From a virus: DNA of 26,793 nt. Of the stretch, positions 21,092 through 26,793 are shown in pieces (position 1 is the first letter of the stretch; each line of letters opens with the position of its first letter). The DNA lies in the IMG/VR virus record IMGVR_UViG_3300031785_002134, positions 1-26,793 of that record; one strand, 5' to 3'. The position numbers were made by a program, and so were the translations under genes. The notes under the pieces were generated by a model. The model did not search any database, was not told the origin of the DNA, and saw only the letters and a program-made list of their open reading frames with translations.

Positions 21092-22990
21092 ATGACAACT
21101 ACAATACAATCAACAGACTTAGACTTTGACACTATAAAAACTAGACTGAAAGAATATTTTAAAAAACAAAATGAATTCAGTGACTATGATTTTGAGGCTT
21201 CAGGATTAAGTAACATATTAGATGTTTTAGCATTTAATACTCATATGAATGGATTGACTACTAACTTTGCACTTAATGAAAGTTTTTTAAATACTGCACA
21301 ATTAAGAAGTTCAATAATATCACACGCTGAAGCACTTGGTTATGTTCCAAGATCATATGCTTCTGCACTTGCTAAGCTCACACTTAGTATTACTATAGCT
21401 GATCCTAACGATAGACCAACATCAATTGAACTAGATAGAAACACTAAGTTTACTACTTCTATTGATAGTGTATCATATGATTTTTTAACTAGAGAAAAAT
21501 ATATTGCTACACCTGATGCTAATGGTCTTTATACATTTAAAACGTCAGATGGACTTTCAGACATTCCAATTTATGAAGGAATTGAAAAAACAAAAACATT
21601 TTTTGTTGGTGATACAACTGATACACAAATATATGTCATACCAGATGTTACAATTGATACCACAACAATTAGAGTATTAGTTCATGATACTGCTGTTAGC
21701 TCAACATTTGATACATATACAAATATAAACACTGCAAATAGAATTACTCCTTCTTCAACTCATTATCAAATTAAAGAAACACCAAACGGTTATTATGAAA
21801 TTATATTTGGAGATGGAATTAGTACTGGAAAAGCACCAGTTGCAGGAAATAAAATTGTTATTGATTATCTATCAACAAAAGGACCGGCTGCTAATGGTGC
21901 ATCAGTTTTTGAAACAACTGCTACAGTCGAAGGTGTAAGCTTAAATAATGTTACAAGTTCAGCCGCTGCAGGTGGTTCATTTAAAGAAGGTGTGGAATCA
22001 ATTAGACAAAATGCACCAATATATTTTACTTCACAAAGAAGAATGGTTACAGCTGAAGATTATAAATCACAAATTCTTACAAACTATGGATCATACGTTG
22101 AAGATGTTGCATCATGGGGTGGTGCTGACAATGATCCACCTGTTTACGGAAGAGTTTATGTTTCTTTAAAATTTAAATCTGATGTTGATGCTGCGACACA
22201 ACTTAGTGTTAAATCAAGAATATTAAGTGAATTAACTAGTAATTTTGCAATAGCAAGCATTGACACTGAATTCATAGATCCACAAACAACATTCTTAGAA
22301 TTGACAACCACTTTTAATTTTGATCCCGATTTAACAAGTAGTACAGCTTCATCTACTGCAGATTTAATACAAACAACAATAAATACGTATTTTGCAAATA
22401 ATTTACAAAAATTTGGTTTAGTTTTTAGAAGATCTAATTTATTAACAATAATAGATGATGTTGATCAATCAATATTAAATACAAAAATGGCAATTAAAGT
22501 ACAAAGACGTTTTACTCCTACTATTGGAGTTTCAAGAAATTATCAAATAAATTATCCAGTAAAATTAGCTGATATTGGTCCAGCTGTTGAAACTAACATT
22601 ACTTCATCAACTTTTACTTTTAATTCAAAAAGTTGTACTATTAGAAACAGAGCTAGATCAACAACGCTTGAAATAGTATCAGCTGGTGGAACAATTGAAG
22701 TTGACAACATAGGGGCATTCAATCCGGCTAGTGGAAGAGTTGATTTAGTAGGTTTTATACCAACTGCAATAGAAGGCGATTTTATTAAGTTATCAGCTAA
22801 ACCGGCAAATGAGAGTACTATAAGACCATTACGTGCAACTGTTATAGATATAGACACGGTAGCATCAAAAGCACAAGCGCAATTTGACTATCAAGAAACA
22901 CAAGTTGCTTTAGCTGGAAGTGGAATTTCTTCTGTAACAACATCCACTTCTTCATCAAGTTCAAGTAGTTCAAGTAGTTCAGGTTATTAA
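21092..22990 (+). CDS. 6: Baseplate wedge subunit (gp6)
   Basis: This is a 632-residue protein; T4 gp6 is 660. The N-terminus has L-K-E-Y-F-K-K-Q-N-E-F-S-D-Y-D-F, then L-S-N-I-L-D-V-L-A-F-N-T-H, N-E-S-F-L-N-T-A-Q-L-R, and A-L-G-Y-V-P-R-S, all typical of gp6. The gp6 dimers form the inner ring of the baseplate together with gp25 and gp53. The middle has R-M-V-T-A-E-D-Y, the gpJ-like core. The C-terminal end is a Ser-rich tail coded by a 9-base tandem repeat. Its stop overlaps the next start (TAATG). Confidence 0.95.
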   Translation: MTTTIQSTDLDFDTIKTRLKEYFKKQNEFSDYDFEASGLSNILDVLAFNTHMNGLTTNFALNESFLNTAQLRSSIISHAEALGYVPRSYASALAKLTLSITIADPNDRPTSIELDRNTKFTTSIDSVSYDFLTREKYIATPDANGLYTFKTSDGLSDIPIYEGIEKTKTFFVGDTTDTQIYVIPDVTIDTTTIRVLVHDTAVSSTFDTYTNINTANRITPSSTHYQIKETPNGYYEIIFGDGISTGKAPVAGNKIVIDYLSTKGPAANGASVFETTATVEGVSLNNVTSSAAAGGSFKEGVESIRQNAPIYFTSQRRMVTAEDYKSQILTNYGSYVEDVASWGGADNDPPVYGRVYVSLKFKSDVDAATQLSVKSRILSELTSNFAIASIDTEFIDPQTTFLELTTTFNFDPDLTSSTASSTADLIQTTINTYFANNLQKFGLVFRRSNLLTIIDDVDQSILNTKMAIKVQRRFTPTIGVSRNYQINYPVKLADIGPAVETNITSSTFTFNSKSCTIRNRARSTTLEIVSAGGTIEVDNIGAFNPASGRVDLVGFIPTAIEGDFIKLSAKPANESTIRPLRATVIDIDTVASKAQAQFDYQETQVALAGSGISSVTTSTSSSSSSSSSSSGY

Positions 22991-23976
22991 TGGCTAACAT
23001 AAATTACCATTATAATAGAAGACCTCGTAATTTTTTACGAAGAAAAGTTCGTGAATCTCTACCAGAACATTTTACTCAAGATTATCCAAAACTTATAACT
23101 TTTCTTGAAAAATATTATGACTACTTAGACTCTGACGGTTTGAGTTCGTTTGATCATAAACTAAGAAAAATATATCACACGAGAGATACACAAGAAATAT
23201 CATCTGATTTATTAGTTTACTTAATACAAGAAATAGCAGCTGGAAATACTGGTGAAAATTTTATTGATCCAAATTTTTATGCACAAAGAATTCATGAACT
23301 ACATAGAACAAAAGGGAGCAGATTTTCAATTGAAGAATTTTTTAGAGCTTTCTTTCAAGTGCATCCTGAAGTGGTGTTTCCAAAACAAGATATTTTTACA
23401 ATAGGCTATGATTCCGCTGGTCCTCTAAGTAAAATTGGTCCTGAATCAAATAAATTTATTAGAAATAATAAACTATATCAAGTTTTTTCAATCTTAGTAA
23501 AAAGTCCGATATCACAAGTTACGTGGCTTGAACTATATAAAAAGTTCGTACATCCAGCTGGTTTTTATATTGCTGGACAAGTTGTGACAGATGTTGAAGC
23601 TGTAGGTACATTTACTGCACCACTCGTAATTGAAGATAGTGCAAACAGAAAAGTTATTTCAACTGCAGCAATTACTGCTCAAGCTCCTTTTACTCAACTA
23701 ACAGCTTTATTTGATTCATCTGATGGAACAATATTTAGAGCAAGACTTGATGAAAAAGTCAGTGAATATCAAACACTTAGTGCTACACAACTTCAAGGTT
23801 TTTATAGAAATGTTGATGAACTTATTACTGCAAATTCATTTACATTTGATGATAGTGGCCAAGGAAAAGACTTCTTAGGTGCATTAGGAGATAGCGCAGA
23901 AGCGGCTGCACCGGACTTCTCACTAGAACTTGAAACAATGGATAATGAACAATTTGATTCATCTTTTAATTCATAA
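22990..23976 (+). CDS. Virion structural protein at the gp7 position
   Basis: This is a 328-residue protein with a basic N-terminus (R-R-P-R-N-F-L-R-R-K-V-R). A helical part follows with F-L-E-K-Y-Y-D-Y-L-D-S-D-G, then E-L-H-R-T-K-G-S-R-F-S-I-E-E-F-F-R-A-F-F, and a segment with F-V-H-P-A-G-F-Y-I-A-G-Q-V. I recall such proteins next to gp6 in marine T4-like phages, annotated only as structural. T4 gp7 is 1032 residues, so a direct equivalence is doubtful. The C-terminus is acidic and Ser/Asn-rich. It overlaps gp6 by one base and precedes a late promoter. Confidence 0.7.
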   Translation: MANINYHYNRRPRNFLRRKVRESLPEHFTQDYPKLITFLEKYYDYLDSDGLSSFDHKLRKIYHTRDTQEISSDLLVYLIQEIAAGNTGENFIDPNFYAQRIHELHRTKGSRFSIEEFFRAFFQVHPEVVFPKQDIFTIGYDSAGPLSKIGPESNKFIRNNKLYQVFSILVKSPISQVTWLELYKKFVHPAGFYIAGQVVTDVEAVGTFTAPLVIEDSANRKVISTAAITAQAPFTQLTALFDSSDGTIFRARLDEKVSEYQTLSATQLQGFYRNVDELITANSFTFDDSGQGKDFLGALGDSAEAAAPDFSLELETMDNEQFDSSFNS

Positions 23977-23990
23977 TGATTATTTTTATG

Positions 23991-23998
23991 TATAAATA
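23991..23998 (+). promoter_or_regulatory. T4-type late promoter before the gp10-like gene
   Basis: TATAAATAGA lies 22 bases before the ATG of the next gene, with an AGGAAG ribosome site at about 24010. It shares TTTTTATGTATAAATAGA with the promoter before gp25. Confidence 0.85.
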
Positions 23999-24020
23999 GA
24001 ACTATTATTAGGAAGATTTT

Positions 24021-24971
24021 ATGACAAGACAAAATATTGGTATAGGAAGTTCGGCTAATGACGGTAATGGTGATACATTACGAACGGCAGGTAGTAAGAT
24101 CAATGCTAACTTCAGAGAAATTTATACTTTTTTAGCTGATAGTAACAATTTATCAACTCAAATATCTTTAGAAAATGATGCAGTTGTTTTTGAAGGTTCT
24201 TCAACTGACGATTTTGAAACAAGATTAAAAGTAACTGATCCTACAAAAGACAATATCATAACGTTACCAGATTCTACAGGAACAGTTACACTCGATAATA
24301 CAATACAAACACTTACTAATAAAACTTTAACTGCACCGAAAATTAATCAAAACGTAGCGCTTACAAGTACTGCAACAGAATTAAATTTACTTGATGGTGT
24401 TACAGGTGTAATAGTTACACAAGCAGGTACACAAACACTTACTAATAAAACATTAACGTCTCCTACTTTAAATACACCAAAAGTTGGTACATCTATTAAT
24501 GATACTTCTGGTAATGAGGTTATAAAAATAACTGCAACCGGTAGTGCAGTAAACGAATTAACAATTGCAAATGGTGCTTCAACAACTGGACCTACGCTTT
24601 CTGCCACTGGAAGTGGAACAAACTTAAATATTATTATGACACCAAAAGGCACAGGTTCGGTTGAGTTGAACAAAGCTGCATTTTCAAGTGCAGAAGCAAC
24701 TTCAGCCGGAGCGGTAAGTGCAACAGCAACACTGATAATCGGAAATCGTAGCTCCGGCTCTACTTTAGCAGTAACATTACCAAATGGAACTACTATTGGT
24801 GAATATAAAATTTTTACAAATAAAGGCTCAGACGCTTTGGAAGTTACCCCCGACTCTTTTAGAGGTTCACAAACTAAGTTTACACTTGCACAATTTGATG
24901 GTTGCACTTGTATATGGGATGGAACCAGCTGGTTTTTAGTCGGAAACCAAGGCGAAGTAACGGTAGCATAA
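24021..24971 (+). CDS. Baseplate wedge/fibre protein with gp10-like N-terminus
   Basis: This is a 316-residue protein. The first 35 residues (R-Q-N-I-G-I-G, D-G-N-G-D-T-L-R-T-A-G-S-K-I-N, N-F-R-E-I-Y) match the start of T4 gp10, and more loosely gp9. Two copies of Q-T-L-T-N-K-T-L-T (96-104 and 138-146) form a repeat common in marine phage fibres. The C-terminus is a small beta-domain ending F-D-G-C-T-C-I-W-D-G-T-S-W. T4 gp10 is 602 residues, so only the wedge-attachment part is shared. I infer a protein that sits on the wedge and carries or acts as a short fibre. It is expressed from its own late promoter. Confidence 0.7.
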   Translation: MTRQNIGIGSSANDGNGDTLRTAGSKINANFREIYTFLADSNNLSTQISLENDAVVFEGSSTDDFETRLKVTDPTKDNIITLPDSTGTVTLDNTIQTLTNKTLTAPKINQNVALTSTATELNLLDGVTGVIVTQAGTQTLTNKTLTSPTLNTPKVGTSINDTSGNEVIKITATGSAVNELTIANGASTTGPTLSATGSGTNLNIIMTPKGTGSVELNKAAFSSAEATSAGAVSATATLIIGNRSSGSTLAVTLPNGTTIGEYKIFTNKGSDALEVTPDSFRGSQTKFTLAQFDGCTCIWDGTSWFLVGNQGEVTVA

Positions 24972-24981
24972 GGAATAGAAT

Positions 24982-26370
24982 ATGTCAGCAATAATAACAG
25001 ACCCTTTTAAAAAACAAGTATTGGATAATGTTGTTAATGAAGTGAAAAACTTAACAGCAAGATATTATGTGGGTATAGGAAAAAATGATCAGTGGAATTC
25101 AACTGAAACAGTTCCTACACCGACTGACACACCGAAAACTATAAGAGCTACACAATCTTCATTACAGTCAGTTAAAGCTGTTGCTGCAGCATCATTCGTT
25201 ATACCAAGATATAATTGGTCATCAGGTTCAATATATAATGGTTATGATGATGATATAAGTGCTATACCTTCAAACACATATTATGTTTTAACTGAAGATA
25301 ATGAAGTTTATATATGTCTACAGCAAAGTAAAAGTGCAACAGGAAGTCCAAATCCTTCTACTGTAAAACCTACAACTTCAACTAAAACAAAGGCCTTTAA
25401 AACTAGCGATGGGTATACATGGAAATTTTTATATTCATTATCAGCTTCAAGAGCAAGTGCATTTTTATCGGCAAACTTTGTACCTGTTGAAAAGGTCGAT
25501 TCTGCTGATCAAGTAGGACTTGACTTAAGTGGTATAGAACAAGGGCAAGTTGCAGATTCTGCAGTTGAAGGAAGAATCCTTAATATTGTTATAACAAATG
25601 GTGGCACTGGATATACTAGTAATCCAACTGTTACAATAACTGGAAATTCTGGAGCACTTGGAGATAGTGCACAAGCAACAGCTGAAGTAGTAGGTGGTGC
25701 AGTTACAAAAATTGATATGTTAAATGAAAGTGCTGGTTCTGGAAAAAACTTTATAAATGCAACTGTTACAATATCTAGTGGAGGTGGTAGCGGTGCAACT
25801 GCAAGAGCAGTTATTGGACCACCTAAAGGCATCGGTAAAGATCCTAGAGATGAATTAAAATCAACATCCATAATGTTTAATTCAAAACCTAGTGGTGCTG
25901 AAGATGGAAAGTTTTTAGTTGGAACAAACCAAGATTTTAGACAAGTTACATTAATTAGAAATCCACGTACTGATTCAGATGATGGAAACATTCTTACCGC
26001 GAGTACTGCAAAAGCATTAAAATTTTTAATAGCAGATTCAGCATTCGCAACTCAACTATCTATTGATGAATTAATTACAAATGGTAAAACACCACCAGCA
26101 AAAGCATATGTTAATGAAGCTGTAAACTTTGGTGCTGCTTCTGGCATGAAAGTTTTTTATCATCAAACTGATAGCACTGGGTTTACACCTTTTAGTGTTG
26201 GTGATACTCTTACAGATGAAGGTAGCACAACAGGTACTATTTCAGTAGTTGCAGATTCAAATGAATTGTATTTAAATAATACTGGAGAAGTGTTATACAT
26301 AGAAAATAGAGCACCAGTAATTAGAGCATCTGAACAGACTGAAGATATAAAAGTAGTGATATCACTTTAA
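24982..26370 (+). CDS. 8: Baseplate wedge subunit (gp8)
   Basis: This is a 462-residue protein; T4 gp8 is 334. The start (Y-Y-V-G-I-G-K-N-D-Q-W), then V-I-P-R-Y-N-W-S-S-G, D-G-Y-T-W-K-F-L-Y, and the end G-E-V-L-Y-I-E-N-R-A-P-V-I-R follow T4 gp8 closely. The extra length is a Gly-rich beta-repeat insert at about 185-275 (G-G-T-G-Y-T-S-N-P-T-V-T-I-T-G and a second, weaker copy). gp8 dimers bridge gp7 and gp10 in the wedge. It lies 10 bases after the previous gene. Confidence 0.9.
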   Translation: MSAIITDPFKKQVLDNVVNEVKNLTARYYVGIGKNDQWNSTETVPTPTDTPKTIRATQSSLQSVKAVAAASFVIPRYNWSSGSIYNGYDDDISAIPSNTYYVLTEDNEVYICLQQSKSATGSPNPSTVKPTTSTKTKAFKTSDGYTWKFLYSLSASRASAFLSANFVPVEKVDSADQVGLDLSGIEQGQVADSAVEGRILNIVITNGGTGYTSNPTVTITGNSGALGDSAQATAEVVGGAVTKIDMLNESAGSGKNFINATVTISSGGGSGATARAVIGPPKGIGKDPRDELKSTSIMFNSKPSGAEDGKFLVGTNQDFRQVTLIRNPRTDSDDGNILTASTAKALKFLIADSAFATQLSIDELITNGKTPPAKAYVNEAVNFGAASGMKVFYHQTDSTGFTPFSVGDTLTDEGSTTGTISVVADSNELYLNNTGEVLYIENRAPVIRASEQTEDIKVVISL

Positions 26371-26381
26371 TAGGATAATTT

Positions 26382-26793
26382 ATGGCGACAACGTTTACAC
26401 AAGCAACCCTAGCTAATACATATAGAGACGATTTTCGTGATAGTGATAACTATCATAGAATACTCTTTAACAGTGGTGTAGGTTTACAAGCTAGAGAATT
26501 AACACAACTTCAAACAATATTACAAAAGCAGATTGAAAGATTTGGTAATAATATTTTTAAAGAAGGAGCGGTAGTAAAACCCGGTGGTGTTAATATAAAT
26601 CCCCAATATGAATTTATAAAACTAGATGAAACTGATCCATCACATGTTTTACCAGAAGTTTCAACACTTGTAGGTAAAACTGTTGAAGGCCAATCTTCTG
26701 GTGTAATTGCAACAATTATTGAAGCAGTTGCTGCAGGTGGCGGCGATCCTGCAACTCTTTATGTAAAGTACACCAATACTAGTTCAGCGCAAA
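26382..26793 (+). CDS. DUF4815-type virion structural protein, start only
   Basis: The first 137 residues are seen; the gene runs off the window. The N-terminus (Y-H-R-I-L-F-N-S-G-V-G-L-Q-A-R-E-L-T-Q-L-Q) and I-E-R-F-G-N-N-I-F-K-E-G match DUF4815 proteins, which are large baseplate or tail-fibre-related proteins in marine T4-like phages. A following V-G-K-T-V-E-G-Q-S-S-G-V segment is a beta repeat like that inserted in gp53. A short TAGGATAATTT gap with an AGGA site separates it from gp8. The exact role (fibre adaptor or wedge) cannot be told from this part. Confidence 0.8.
   Translation, partial: MATTFTQATLANTYRDDFRDSDNYHRILFNSGVGLQARELTQLQTILQKQIERFGNNIFKEGAVVKPGGVNINPQYEFIKLDETDPSHVLPEVSTLVGKTVEGQSSGVIATIIEAVAAGGGDPATLYVKYTNTSSAQ

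Noticed and set aside
24347-24991. A 214-codon open frame on the - strand inside the gp10-like gene
   Set aside because: Antisense shadow of a repetitive Thr/Leu-rich gene; Val/Pro-rich product with no recognisable features.
1-26793. CRISPR arrays, insertion sequences, attachment sites and strong intrinsic terminators
   Set aside because: No spaced direct repeats, terminal inverted repeats with a transposase, or GC-rich hairpins followed by T-runs were found by reading both strands.

Overview
The window is a 26.8 kb piece of a T4-like myovirus genome. It is AT-rich, tightly packed, and carries T4-family genes recognisable by length, motif and order: gp33, gp32, gp26/gp51, gp4, gp48, gp53, gp27, gp5, gp25, gp6 and gp8. 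The style of the proteins (cysteine-free gp32, short gp33, DUF4815 protein, TLTNKTLT-type structural repeats) is that of marine T4-like phages of cyanobacteria and pelagic alphaproteobacteria. No photosynthesis gene is present. The one respiratory gene encodes an alphaproteobacterial/mitochondrial-type cytochrome b, so a low-GC heterotrophic marine alphaproteobacterium (SAR11-like) is the most likely host. That host call is inference.

Region 1 (1-2.6 kb, + strand) is a metabolic and mobile block. It holds the C-terminal end of a probable B12-dependent (class II) ribonucleotide reductase, a DUF1289 cysteine-rich protein, a tiny zinc ribbon with a TTG start, a micro-ORF, a complete cytochrome b of respiratory complex III, and a GIY-YIG endonuclease. 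Stops and starts overlap almost throughout.

Region 2 (2.6-6.8 kb, + strand) is an early-type block of small unknown genes, punctuated by three near-identical sigma70-like promoter cassettes. The second cassette is followed by a GC-rich, highly self-complementary leader that can form a pseudoknot just before the next ribosome binding site. The block continues to the late-transcription coactivator gp33 and the ssDNA-binding protein gp32. The gp32 leader carries a tandem repeat that may be an autoregulatory operator.

Region 3 (6.84-11.67 kb, - strand) is read leftward: gp4 head completion, a VOC/glyoxalase-fold protein, a probable DNA end protector, a tail-tube-fold gp54-like protein, the gp26 chaperone/hub protein with a probable -1 frameshift into a gp51-like extension, and a probable tape-measure protein.

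Region 4 (11.73 kb to the end, + strand) is the baseplate module: gp48, gp53, gp27-like, gp5 (OB fold plus lysozyme), a protein with an amidase-like domain, a separate gp5C-like beta-helix spike, an M15-peptidase-like protein, gp25, gp6, a gp7-position protein, a gp9/gp10-like protein, gp8, and the start of a DUF4815 protein. T4-type late promoters (TATAAATA) precede gp48, gp25 and the gp10-like gene, and one lies just before the VOC gene on the - strand.

The most notable observations are the intact cytochrome b in a phage replication/metabolism operon, the candidate structured RNA at about 3239-3346, the gp26/gp51 slippery site, the split gp5, and two peptidoglycan-hydrolase-like domains in the baseplate that appear to lack key zinc ligands. 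No tRNA, CRISPR array, insertion sequence or convincing intrinsic terminator was seen, and there is no gene-free stretch over 300 bases (the 322 bases between 3044 and 3365 hold the second promoter and the structured leader).
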